NCBI GenBank assembly: GCA_963764465.1
Contig: CAVXSO010000006.1
Coordinates: 806,001-870,000, forward strand
DNA length: 64,000 bases
Source: JAJXXT01 sp963764465
GTDB taxonomy: Bacteria > Pseudomonadota > Alphaproteobacteria > Acetobacterales > Acetobacteraceae
Direction: 5' to 3'
Part shown: one piece after another, positions 8,627 to 16,679 of the stretch
Position numbering within the stretch: the stretch's first letter is position 1
Layout of the letters: each line of letters opens with the position of its first letter
Translations under genes and position numbers: made by a program
Notes under the pieces: generated by a model
What the model was told of the DNA's origin: nothing
The model's database searches: none
Seen by the model: only the letters and a program-made list of their open reading frames with translations

Positions 8627-9910
8627 ATGCGAGCCAGGCTCCCGCTGCACGACGCATTCGTCGAGCGCGACGGCGTGCGCGTCCACTACGAGGTCTATGG
8701 CAATCGCGGCGAGACAATCCTCTTCCTGCCGCCGTGGCCCATCGTGCATTCGCGCGTCTACAAGTTCCAGATCCCCTATTTCAGCAACCGCTATCGCTGC
8801 GTCGCCTACGACCCTAGGGGCAATGGCCGTTCCGATCGGCCCGATGACGTTGCGGCCTATTCGCTCGAGAACAACGTCCATGACGCTCTCGCCGTACTCG
8901 ACGCCGTGGGCGCGGAGCGCGCCGTGCTGTTCGGCCTATCCTACGGCGGCCTGCTGGCCTGCGTGATCGCCGCGCATTGGCCAGCGCGGGCGCGGGCTGC
9001 GATCCTCGCTGCCACCGCAGCCACCATCGGCCCCGCCTATCCCTACGCCTCCCCCGACCATTTCCGCGCGGAGCCGCAACGCTTCGAGGGATGGGGGAAA
9101 TACAATCGCGCGTACTGGCGCTCGAACTACGCGGATTTCGCCGAACATTTCGTCTGCAACATCTTTCCCGAACCCCACTCCACCAAGCAGATCGAGGATG
9201 GATTGGCGTGGGCCGCCGAGACCTCCGGCGCCGTCCTCGCACACACGGTGGAGGCCCGCGCGATCGCCCCCGCCTTCGACATCAGCGCGGCCATGTACCG
9301 GTCGATCACATGTCCCGTGCTGGTGATCAGCGGCGACGACGACCGCATCCAGCCCTATGCAAGGGCACAGGCCGTCGCCACGGCGACCGGGGCCGAGCTG
9401 GTGACGATCCGCGGTGGCGGCCATAATCCGCTCGCGCGCTTCCCCGCCCTTTGCAACCATACAGTTGCTGCCTTTCTCAACCGCGTCCTCGCCACGGCAC
9501 GCCCGCCAGCGCCCGCGCGGACGTCGCACCGCGCGCGCCGCGAGCGGCGTGTGCTCTACCTCTCGTCGCCAATCGGCCTCGGCCATGGTCGCCGTGATCT
9601 GGCCGTCGTCCGAGAACTGCGCCACCGCGTTCCGGCAATGCGCATCGACTGGCTGGCGCAGGATCCTGTAACGCGCCTCCTCGATGCCGCACGGGAAACC
9701 ATCCACCCGCTGAGCAGCCGAACTCGTGAGCGAATCCCGCCATATCGAACTCGAAGCCGGAGACCACGAGCTCAACGTTTTTCAAGCGATCCGCCGCATG
9801 GACGAGGTGTTGCTCGCCAACTTCATGGTCTTCCAGGATGCGGTCGAGACCGGACACTACGACCTCGTCATCGCCGACGAGGCATGGGACGTCGACCTTT
9901 ACTGGCATGA
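8627..9910 (+). CDS. Alpha/beta hydrolase with the N-terminal part of a glycosyltransferase (5' half of a frameshifted fusion)
   Basis: Residues 1 to about 285 are an alpha/beta hydrolase: oxyanion region near LFLPPWP, nucleophile Ser105 in GLSYGG, acid in SGDDDRIQP, and His in GGGHNP. After a linker, YLSSPIGLGHGRRD begins a glycosyltransferase-B-like domain that runs to about 9719; beyond this the frame yields arginine-rich sequence unlike either domain and stops at 9910. The matching continuation is in the next frame, so a single extra base, probably a C near 9719, breaks a fusion of about 700 aa. ATG 8627 is preferred over ATG 8615 because GAGGTGG precedes it. Confidence 0.75.
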   Translation: MRARLPLHDAFVERDGVRVHYEVYGNRGETILFLPPWPIVHSRVYKFQIPYFSNRYRCVAYDPRGNGRSDRPDDVAAYSLENNVHDALAVLDAVGAERAVLFGLSYGGLLACVIAAHWPARARAAILAATAATIGPAYPYASPDHFRAEPQRFEGWGKYNRAYWRSNYADFAEHFVCNIFPEPHSTKQIEDGLAWAAETSGAVLAHTVEARAIAPAFDISAAMYRSITCPVLVISGDDDRIQPYARAQAVATATGAELVTIRGGGHNPLARFPALCNHTVAAFLNRVLATARPPAPARTSHRARRERRVLYLSSPIGLGHGRRDLAVVRELRHRVPAMRIDWLAQDPVTRLLDAARETIHPLSSRTRERIPPYRTRSRRPRAQRFSSDPPHGRGVARQLHGLPGCGRDRTLRPRHRRRGMGRRPLLA

Positions 9911-10742
9911 GCACCCCGCTCTGAAGCGCGCCGCGCTCGCCTGGTTCACCGATTTCGTCGGTTACGTGCCAATGCCGGAGGGGGGCGCGCGCGAGGCATT
10001 CCTCACCGCCGACTACAACGCCGAGATGATCGGCCATGTCGAGCGCCATCCCGGCGTGCGTGATCGCGCGATCTTTGTCGGTGATCCAGACGACATTGCG
10101 CCACTCGATTTCGGCCGCGGCCTGCCGGCAATGCGCGACTGGGTGCCGAAACACTTCGAATTCGCCGGCTACATCATCGGCGAGCACCCGAGGCATTTTG
10201 GCCCCCGCGACGCGTTGCGCGAACGCCTCGGCTATCACCCGGACGAACGCGTCTGTGTCGCGACGGTCGGTGGCTCAAGTGTCGGCCTCGCGCTGATCCA
10301 CCGTATCCTTGCCGCCTTCCCGTCAGCCCGCGCGCTGATCCCGGAGCTTCGCATGGTTCTCGTCACCGGCCCGCGCATTGCCCCTCAGACACTCCCGGCA
10401 CTGCCCGGTATCGACGTTCGCGGCTTCGTGCCTGATCTCGACCGCCATCTCGCCGCCTGCGATCTGGCGATTGTGCAGGGTGGCCTTACCACCTGCATGG
10501 AACTTGCCGCCGCCGGCACGCCGTTCATCTACGTGCCGCTGCGTCGGCATTTCGAGCAGAACATCCACGTCGCCCATCGGCTCGATCGTTACGGCGCCGG
10601 ACGACGGCTGGACTTCAGCGCCGCGACGCCAGACGTGCTGGCCGCCGCCATGCTCGAGACGTTGCGTGCCCCCGCGGCATTCCGGCCCGTATCGGAGGAT
10701 GGCGCCGCCCGCGCCGCCGAGATGGTCGCCGAGCTGTTGTAA
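9726..10742 (+). CDS. Glycosyltransferase domain (3' half of the frameshifted hydrolase fusion)
   Basis: Carries the rest of a GT-B glycosyltransferase resembling the MGT/UGT group: VATVGGSSVG, then the nucleotide-sugar site VQGGLTTCMELAAAGTPFIY and HFEQNIHVAHRL. The frame is open back to the stop at 9711, and the reading AELVSESRHIE joins smoothly onto IHPLSS of the preceding frame. It could be expressed from GTG 9726, but no ribosome site is evident. It is best read as the C-terminal half of one protein, inactivated or mis-sequenced at about 9719. Sugar donor and acceptor are unknown. Confidence 0.72.
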   Translation: MSESRHIELEAGDHELNVFQAIRRMDEVLLANFMVFQDAVETGHYDLVIADEAWDVDLYWHEHPALKRAALAWFTDFVGYVPMPEGGAREAFLTADYNAEMIGHVERHPGVRDRAIFVGDPDDIAPLDFGRGLPAMRDWVPKHFEFAGYIIGEHPRHFGPRDALRERLGYHPDERVCVATVGGSSVGLALIHRILAAFPSARALIPELRMVLVTGPRIAPQTLPALPGIDVRGFVPDLDRHLAACDLAIVQGGLTTCMELAAAGTPFIYVPLRRHFEQNIHVAHRLDRYGAGRRLDFSAATPDVLAAAMLETLRAPAAFRPVSEDGAARAAEMVAELL

Positions 10743-10838
10743 CGGATCCGGTGTGTCACGAGGCACATTCGGTGCCCCAGATTGCGCGCCGCCTCCCCGC
10801 CGTCGCCTTTTGCATGCGCCCTCACTGTGCTTGTCGAA

Positions 10839-10854
10839 AGTTTCAAATGAAACT
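10839..10854. promoter_or_regulatory. Inverted repeat upstream of hmgA, candidate repressor operator
   Basis: AGTTTCA-AA-TGAAACT is a 7-bp perfect inverted repeat with a 2-nt centre, 70 bp before the hmgA start in an otherwise GC-rich stretch. This form resembles MarR-type operators. No regulator gene is adjacent, so the protein would be encoded elsewhere. Confidence 0.45.
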
Positions 10855-10924
10855 ATAAGGGCGAGGTTTGCCGGCTGCGAGGCGGATATATGCTCGTGTG
10901 CCCTGCGCGTCCCCGGAGGAAACC

Positions 10925-12217
10925 ATGGACAGCATCTCCAACACGGCCACGCCCCTCAGCGGCTTCGGCAACGAATTCGCTTCCGAGGCTCTGCCCGGCG
11001 CGCTGCCGGTCGGCCGCAACTCCCCCCAGCGTCCGCCACTCGGTCTCTACGCGGAGCAGCTCTCCGGTACCCCCTTCACCGTGCCACGCCGCGAGGCGCG
11101 CCGGTCCTGGCTCTACCGCATCCACCCCTCGGCCGCGCACAGGCCCTATCTGCGCCTCGCCGACCAGGGCCATCTCGGCGGCCCGCTCGCGCCCCCCAAC
11201 CCAAACCGCCTGCGCTGGAACCCCTGCCCCATCCCCGAGGCGCCCACGGACTTCGTGGCCGGCCTCGTCACCATGGCCGCTACCGGAGGCTCGCTCACCG
11301 AGCATGGCGTCTCCGTCCATGTCTACGCCGCCAACACGCCGATGCGCCGCGTCTTCTTCGACGCGGACGGCGAGATGCTCATCGTGCCGCAGCAAGGACG
11401 TCTCGATATCGCAACGGAGATGGGGCGCCTCAGCATCCGCCCCGGCGAAATTGCGCTAATCCCGCGCGGCGTGCGCTTCCGCGTGGCGCTGCCGGACGGC
11501 GCCTCGCGCGGCTATGTCTGCGAGAACCACGGCACCACGTTCCGTATCCCCGATCTCGGGCCGATCGGCGCCAACGGCCTTGCCAACCCGCGCGACTTCC
11601 GTGCTCCCGCTGCTTCCTTCGAAGATGTCGCGGAGCCCACAGAGCTGGTGCAGAAATATTGCGGCGAACTTTGGGGTACGACGCTTTCCCATTCGCCCCT
11701 CGATGTCGTCGCCTGGCACGGCAACCTCACCCCAATCGCCTATGACCTCGCCTGTTTCAACGCGATCGGCTCCATCTCCTACGACCATCCGGATCCGTCG
11801 ATCTTCACGGTCCTCACCGCCCCCACCAACACACCCGGCCATGCCAACGTGGATTTCGTCATTTTCCCACCGCGCTGGATGGTGGCCGAGAACACGTTCC
11901 GTCCGCCCTGGTTCCATCGTAACCTGATGAACGAATGCATGGGCCTGATCCATGGCGTCTACGACGCAAAGGCCGATGGCTTCCTGCCGGGCGGACTGTC
12001 GCTGCACGCCATGATGTCGTCGCACGGCCCTGATGCCGTCACCACCGAGCGCGCGATGGAAGCAAGCCTGGCCCCCCACAAAATTGATGGCACGCTTGCC
12101 TTCATGTTCGAGACCGCGGGCACGCTGCGCCCCACCGCGCGCGCCCTTGCCGCCTCCACCCTCCAGGACGATTATGATTCCTGTTGGAATGGCATGAAGA
12201 AGTTCTTCGAATCGTGA
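10925..12217 (+). CDS. hmgA: Homogentisate 1,2-dioxygenase
   Basis: Fe(II) ring-cleaving dioxygenase that converts homogentisate to maleylacetoacetate in tyrosine and phenylalanine breakdown. 430 aa. The family opening SGFGNEFASEA, the C-terminal metal site region (FPPRWMVAENTFRPPWFHRN..NE) and SLHAMMSSHGPD are visible. ATG 10925 is preceded by GGAGGA. Its TGA overlaps the GTG of the fumarylacetoacetase, forming an operon. Maleylacetoacetate isomerase (maiA) is not in the window. Confidence 0.96.
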   Translation: MDSISNTATPLSGFGNEFASEALPGALPVGRNSPQRPPLGLYAEQLSGTPFTVPRREARRSWLYRIHPSAAHRPYLRLADQGHLGGPLAPPNPNRLRWNPCPIPEAPTDFVAGLVTMAATGGSLTEHGVSVHVYAANTPMRRVFFDADGEMLIVPQQGRLDIATEMGRLSIRPGEIALIPRGVRFRVALPDGASRGYVCENHGTTFRIPDLGPIGANGLANPRDFRAPAASFEDVAEPTELVQKYCGELWGTTLSHSPLDVVAWHGNLTPIAYDLACFNAIGSISYDHPDPSIFTVLTAPTNTPGHANVDFVIFPPRWMVAENTFRPPWFHRNLMNECMGLIHGVYDAKADGFLPGGLSLHAMMSSHGPDAVTTERAMEASLAPHKIDGTLAFMFETAGTLRPTARALAASTLQDDYDSCWNGMKKFFES

Positions 12218-13491
12218 GATCCTGGGTCCCCGAGGCCGATGCGCACCCCGACTTTCCGCTCGCCAATCTGCCACTCGGCGTCGTCTCACCGGCAGACGGT
12301 GCGCCGCGTCCGGCCGTTGCCATCGGCGAGCATGTGCTCGACCTGCATGCCGCGCTGGAAGCAGGGCTTCTCTCCGGCGCCGTGCGCGACGCGGTGGAAG
12401 CAACCGGGACGACGCTCAACACACTCCTTGCCCGCGGGGCGGAAATCCGCCGCGCGCTCCGCCACCAGGTCACGGCCATCCTCGCGGCCGGGTCCCCGGC
12501 CGAACGGCTCTCGCAACGTCTGCTGCACGCCACCGCGGACTGCACGCTGCACCTGCCGTGCGTGATCGGCGACTATACGGATTTCTATGCCGGCATCCAT
12601 CACGCGACCCATGTCGGCCGCCTGCTGAGGCCGGACAATCCGCTAATGCCCAACTACAAATACCTGCCCGTCGCGTATCACGGGCGCGCGAGCACGGTAC
12701 GACCTTCTGGCGCCGCGGTTCGCCGTCCGAACGGTCAACGCAAACCCGCGACCGATCCCACGCCGAGCTTTGGTCCGTCGCGCAACCTCGATTTCGAGCT
12801 GGAACTCGGCATCTGGATCGGCACCGGAAACGCGCTCGGTAAGCCGATCCCGATCACGGAGGCCGCGGACCATATCGCGGGCTACTGCCTGCTCAACGAC
12901 TGGTCAGCCCGCGACATCCAGGGCTGGGAATACCAGCCGCTTGGTCCCTTCCTCGCCAAGAATCTGCTCACCACCATCTCGCCCTGGATCGTCACGCCAG
13001 AGGCGCTGGAACCGTTCCGCGTTCCCGCCATGGCGCGCGATGCCTCGGACCCGCTGCTTTTCAAGCATCTCGCCGACCCCGCAGGCCAGCGGTCTGGCGG
13101 GCTCGACATCGTGCTGGAGATTGCGATCCTTACGCCCGGCATGCGTGCCCGATCGCTGCACCCGCACGTTATCGCCAAGAGCAATGCCCGCTTTCTCTTC
13201 TGGACCCCCGCCCAGATGGTCGCGCATCACGCCAGCAACGGCTGCGCACTGCAACCCGGCGACCTGTTCGGCTCCGGGACCATTTCCGGGCCGGGCAGGG
13301 GCGAGGAAGGCAGCCTGCTCGAAATGACGGAGGGAGGCCGCCAGCCGATCACCCTCCCTGGCGGTGAGGCGCGCCGGTTCCTGGAGGACGGCGACACCGT
13401 CTTCCTCACGGCACGCGCCTCCGACGGCCACGTCTCCATCGGCTTCGGCGCCTGCGAGGGTACGGTCGAGCCGGCCCCTGTGAGCGCCTGA
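12214..13491 (+). CDS. fahA: Fumarylacetoacetase
   Basis: Last step of tyrosine degradation: fumarylacetoacetate to fumarate and acetoacetate. From GTG 12214 (GTGA overlap with hmgA) the product is 425 aa. An N-terminal SH3-like domain is followed by the FAH barrel with DYTDFYAGIHHA (metal/active-site region), ELELGIWIG, LLNDWSARDIQGWEYQPLGPF and the C-terminal GDLFGSGTISGP. The acetoacetate made here could enter the adc/bdhA pair encoded 5 kb away, though that is inference. The next gene overlaps its stop by one base. Confidence 0.95.
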   Translation: MRSWVPEADAHPDFPLANLPLGVVSPADGAPRPAVAIGEHVLDLHAALEAGLLSGAVRDAVEATGTTLNTLLARGAEIRRALRHQVTAILAAGSPAERLSQRLLHATADCTLHLPCVIGDYTDFYAGIHHATHVGRLLRPDNPLMPNYKYLPVAYHGRASTVRPSGAAVRRPNGQRKPATDPTPSFGPSRNLDFELELGIWIGTGNALGKPIPITEAADHIAGYCLLNDWSARDIQGWEYQPLGPFLAKNLLTTISPWIVTPEALEPFRVPAMARDASDPLLFKHLADPAGQRSGGLDIVLEIAILTPGMRARSLHPHVIAKSNARFLFWTPAQMVAHHASNGCALQPGDLFGSGTISGPGRGEEGSLLEMTEGGRQPITLPGGEARRFLEDGDTVFLTARASDGHVSIGFGACEGTVEPAPVSA

Positions 13492-13985
13492 TGCCAGTCG
13501 CGTCGGAGGCTTTTCGGGCCGCAATGGCCCGTTTGGGCGCAGCGGTGAACATCGTCACCACGGACGGTCCCGCAGGACGGCACGGGTGCACGGCGTCCGC
13601 CGTCTGCAGCGTCACCGACTCACCACCCACGCTGCTCGTCTGCCTCAATCGCGACAGCGACAGCAACGCCGCTATCAAGCGCAATGGCGTGCTCTGCGTG
13701 AACGTGCTCGCCCACCAGCACGATATATTAAGCTCTGTTTTTGCAGGACTGCTTGGTCACAACGACCCAGCCGAACGCTTCGCCCACGGAAACTGGGAGC
13801 ACCTCGCAACGGGTGCGCCCGTCCTCACCGGTGCCGCGGTTGTCTTCGACGCCCGCGTCGCGCAGGTAACCGAGGTCGGCACGCATAGCGTCTTCTTTGC
13901 CGAGATCGAGGCTATCCGAATCGATCCCAACACGCCCGCGCTATTCTGGTTTGATCGAGCCTATCACCGCCTGCCGGCGGGATAA
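13491..13985 (+). CDS. Flavin reductase domain protein (HpaC/RutF family)
   Basis: 164-aa NAD(P)H:flavin oxidoreductase-like protein with the split-barrel FMN-binding fold. The stretch AMARLGAAVNIVTTDG, TASAVCSVTDSPPTLLVCLN and the C-terminal HSVFFAEIEAI are typical. Such proteins supply reduced flavin to two-component monooxygenases. No oxygenase partner lies next to it. ATG 13491 overlaps the fahA stop (TGATG), so it belongs to the homogentisate operon, perhaps serving an aromatic hydroxylase elsewhere. Confidence 0.88.
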   Translation: MPVASEAFRAAMARLGAAVNIVTTDGPAGRHGCTASAVCSVTDSPPTLLVCLNRDSDSNAAIKRNGVLCVNVLAHQHDILSSVFAGLLGHNDPAERFAHGNWEHLATGAPVLTGAAVVFDARVAQVTEVGTHSVFFAEIEAIRIDPNTPALFWFDRAYHRLPAG

Positions 13986-13999
13986 GCAGGGCGCTTCGC

Positions 14000-14025
14000 G
14001 GTCCGGGGCCATCAGGCCCCGGACC
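14000..14025. terminator. Perfect 11-bp hairpin between convergent genes
   Basis: GGTCCGGGGCC (14000-14010), loop ATCA, GGCCCCGGACC (14015-14025). It lies between the flavin reductase stop (13985) and the tsf stop (14034), a position suited to a bidirectional terminator. It has no T-run. Confidence 0.65.
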
Positions 14026-14033
14026 CCATCGCC

Positions 14034-14951
14034 TCAGGCCGCCTTGACGCCGGCGGCAGCCGCGACCTCGGCCGCGAAATCGTCGGCCTTTTTCTCGATG
14101 CCTTCGCCGAGCTGGAAACGAGCAAAGCCCTTGATCGCAATGCCCGACTTCTTGGCGACCGCGCGCACCCGGCTTTCACCGTCATGCACCCACACCTGCT
14201 CCAGCAGCACCACTTCCTCGTAGTACTTACGAACCCGGCCTTCGACCATCTTCTCGATGATCGCCTCCGGCTTGCCGGACGCCCGCGCCTGCTCGGAAAG
14301 CACTGCCTTCTCACGGTCCAGCGCCGCCGGATCGACATCCGCGACGTCGAGCGCCTCGGGGCGCGCCGCCGCCACATGCATGCCAACCTGGCGGCCGAGC
14401 TGCTCCAGCGCTTCGAGCTCGCCCTCACCCTCGATCGCCGCCAACACGCCGATCTTGCCGAGGCCCGGCTTCACGGCGGAGTGCACGTAGGAGGCAACCG
14501 CGCCCTTGCCCACCGACAGCACCCGCGCGCGGCGGATGTTCATGTTTTCCCCGATGGTCGCGACGAGCTGCGTCAGCTCATCAGCCACCGTACGGCCGGT
14601 GCCCGGATATGCCGCTCCGCCGATCGCAGCGAGGTCTTCGCCGACCGCAAGAGCCACCTTCGCCACCTCGCCCACGAAAGCCTGGAACTGCTCGTTGCGT
14701 GCGACGAAATCCGTCTCCGCGTTGACCTCGACCATCGCCGCCTTGCCGGGCGCAGAGGCCACGCCGATCAGCCCCTCCGCCGCAACTCGGCCGCTCTTCT
14801 TTGCGGCTGCCGACAGGCCCTTTTTCCGCAGCCAATCGATCGCGGCCTCCATGTCGCCGCCCGCCTCGAGCAGCGCTTTTTTGCAGTCGCCGAAACCGGC
14901 GCCCGTCCGATCCCGGAGATCCTTCACTAGGCTCGCGGTAATCTCGACCAT
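14034..14951 (-). CDS. tsf: Elongation factor Ts
   Basis: Guanine-nucleotide exchange factor for EF-Tu, 305 aa. The N-terminal UBA-like domain (LRDRTGAGFGDCKKAL), the EF-Tu contact TDFVARNEQF near residue 80, and the repeated core are all present. It lies 74 bp downstream of rpsB, the universal rpsB-tsf arrangement, and ends at a strong hairpin. Confidence 0.97.
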   Translation of the reverse strand: MVEITASLVKDLRDRTGAGFGDCKKALLEAGGDMEAAIDWLRKKGLSAAAKKSGRVAAEGLIGVASAPGKAAMVEVNAETDFVARNEQFQAFVGEVAKVALAVGEDLAAIGGAAYPGTGRTVADELTQLVATIGENMNIRRARVLSVGKGAVASYVHSAVKPGLGKIGVLAAIEGEGELEALEQLGRQVGMHVAAARPEALDVADVDPAALDREKAVLSEQARASGKPEAIIEKMVEGRVRKYYEEVVLLEQVWVHDGESRVRAVAKKSGIAIKGFARFQLGEGIEKKADDFAAEVAAAAGVKAA

Positions 14952-15025
14952 GATTTACTCCTTCGTGTGGCTCCCACGCGTCGCAGCGCGCGAGCCGGAG
15001 ACCACTTAGCTGTCAGAACAATGGA

Positions 15026-15772
15026 TTAGACGGCATCGCCAACAGGCTCGGCCGCAGCCCCGACATCCTGCCCCGAGGCCTGCATCTCCGCCGAAATTCC
15101 GTCCAGCACCGCACCGGCGACCAGGTCGCAATAGAGCCCGATCGCACGGATCGCATCGTCATTGCCCGGGATCGGGAAAGTGATGCCCTTTGGATCGGAA
15201 TTGCTGTCAATCACCGCGATCACCGGAATACCCAGCTTGTTCGCCTCCTCGACCGCCAGCTTTTCCTTGTTGGTATCAATGATGAACAGGATATCCGGCA
15301 GGCCGCCCATATCCTTGATCCCACCCAGCGCCTTCTCCAGCGCGTCACGATCGCGGGTGATCTCGAGAACTTCCTTCTTGGTGAGCCCGGCCGTGTCACC
15401 GGCCAGGAGTTCCTCAGTCTGGCGCAGGCGCTTGATGCTGCCGGTAATCGTCTTCCAGTTGGTCAGCGTGCCGCCGAGCCAGCGGTGGTTGACGTAATAC
15501 TGACCGCAACGGCGCGCCGCATCCGCCACCAGATCCGCCGCCGCGCGCTTGGTGCCGACGAACAGGACGCGCCCGCCATTGGCCACGATTCCGCGGACCT
15601 CGCGCAGGGCCCGCTCGAGCAGCGGCTGCGTCTGCTGCAGGTCGATGATGTGAACCTGGTTGCGCACGCCGTAGAGATACGGCGCCATACGCGGGTTCCA
15701 GCGACGCGTGTGGTGACCAAAATGCACGCCCGCTTCGAGCAGCTGGCGCAGGGAAACCTCGGGCATTGCCAT
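15026..15772 (-). CDS. rpsB: 30S ribosomal protein S2 (uS2)
   Basis: Small-subunit ribosomal protein of 248 aa. The family start MPEVSLRQLLEAGVHFGH and the block TKRAAADLVADAA...YVNHRWLGGTLTNW are clear. ATG 15772 has AGGAAAGG upstream; a longer reading to 15826 only adds leader sequence. The leader contains alternative hairpins, and a promoter candidate lies about 115 bp upstream. Confidence 0.97.
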   Translation of the reverse strand: MAMPEVSLRQLLEAGVHFGHHTRRWNPRMAPYLYGVRNQVHIIDLQQTQPLLERALREVRGIVANGGRVLFVGTKRAAADLVADAARRCGQYYVNHRWLGGTLTNWKTITGSIKRLRQTEELLAGDTAGLTKKEVLEITRDRDALEKALGGIKDMGGLPDILFIIDTNKEKLAVEEANKLGIPVIAVIDSNSDPKGITFPIPGNDDAIRAIGLYCDLVAGAVLDGISAEMQASGQDVGAAAEPVGDAV

Positions 15773-15806
15773 GGGAATGGCCTTTCCTGTCAGCCGGTTG
15801 GGCCTC

Positions 15807-15854
15807 CGCGGGGCGTCGAGCGGCACCGGCTACCTCTCAGGATGGTGCCCCGCG
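15807..15854 (-). promoter_or_regulatory. Foldable rpsB leader, possible autoregulatory RNA
   Basis: Within the transcribed leader, an 8-bp perfect pair (15807-15814 with 15847-15854) encloses a second pairing (15822-15827 with 15844-15849). The two share bases 15847-15849, so they cannot form completely together. Many bacteria autoregulate rpsB through S2 binding to its leader. Here only the alternative pairing is seen, and function is inferred. Confidence 0.35.
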
Positions 15855-15885
15855 TGTGAAGTCCGGGCGATCACCCGGCGCGCGC

Positions 15886-15914
15886 GATATGGCAAAGCCG
15901 GCGGCCTGGCGCAA
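15886..15914 (-). promoter_or_regulatory. Candidate housekeeping promoter of rpsB-tsf
   Basis: On the minus strand TTGCGC (15914-15909), a 17-nt spacer and CATATC (15891-15886) form a plausible sigma-70-like promoter giving a leader of roughly 105 nt. The -10 match is only partial, which is common in GC-rich alphaproteobacteria. Confidence 0.4.
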
Positions 15915-16004
15915 CCCCGATTTGCCACGTTCTGCCCGGATGCGAGCGCCGATCAACGAAGGCTCACCATTGAATTCACGCTCGATCGCCAGCCGCGATA
16001 AGGT

Positions 16005-16664
16005 TCAGCCCACGGCGCGCGTGAGCCGCGCGAGCGAGCCTTCTCGCCCGCCGGGCAACGTCACCATCCCCTTCGCAATCAGGTTATCGAGCCCGAGGCT
16101 GCGGCCAACCCGCACCTGCGCGAACAGCAGATGCGTGAACATGATGCCGACATAGGTCCACGGCCACTCGCTCGGGCTGCTGTAGAGACCGATCAAAAGA
16201 TTGAACAGAAACAGGGCCCCCACCCACCCGGCAAGCCGCGTGGCCAGACCGAGCCCCAGGGCCAAAGTCATGCCGATTTCCAGCAGATAGACCAGAGGGT
16301 TGGTAATCGCGATCAGGTTCAGCATCACCTGCATGATGTCGGCGTGCCACTGGAACGAACTGAACTTCACTGTCTGCCCGAGCCAGTACTTGAACCCGCC
16401 TGAGACTGGCAGCGGGAGCTTCCACAGCGTTGCCAGATACCACATGCCGCTCATCACCAGGCGCATCGCCGCGTTACCGAGATTCTTCACCGTCCGTTGC
16501 TCGGCATCGATACGCCAGTTAGCGACCGCGATAGCGAATGCCGCGATGAGCACGGACCAGTAGAACGCCGCGGTAAGAGCCGCGCCTATGGGACCGAGGT
16601 TGATCTGATCCCCAGTCTGCCCGGTAAGTAGCTGGACAAACGTGTGGAAGAAGTTGTCGCGCAT
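16005..16664 (-). CDS. DoxX/DoxD-like integral membrane protein
   Basis: 219 aa with about five hydrophobic segments. The aromatic segments WYLATLWKLP and GGFKYWLGQ, together with IGMTLALGLGLATRLAGW, resemble the small thiosulfate:quinone oxidoreductase subunit DoxD and the wider DoxX superfamily. It starts 15 bp after the nucleoside phosphorylase stop, so the two probably form an operon. No DoxA partner is present, so quinone reduction is not claimed. Confidence 0.7.
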   Translation of the reverse strand: MRDNFFHTFVQLLTGQTGDQINLGPIGAALTAAFYWSVLIAAFAIAVANWRIDAEQRTVKNLGNAAMRLVMSGMWYLATLWKLPLPVSGGFKYWLGQTVKFSSFQWHADIMQVMLNLIAITNPLVYLLEIGMTLALGLGLATRLAGWVGALFLFNLLIGLYSSPSEWPWTYVGIMFTHLLFAQVRVGRSLGLDNLIAKGMVTLPGGREGSLARLTRAVG

Positions 16665-16679
16665 CGCCCTGCCTCCGTC

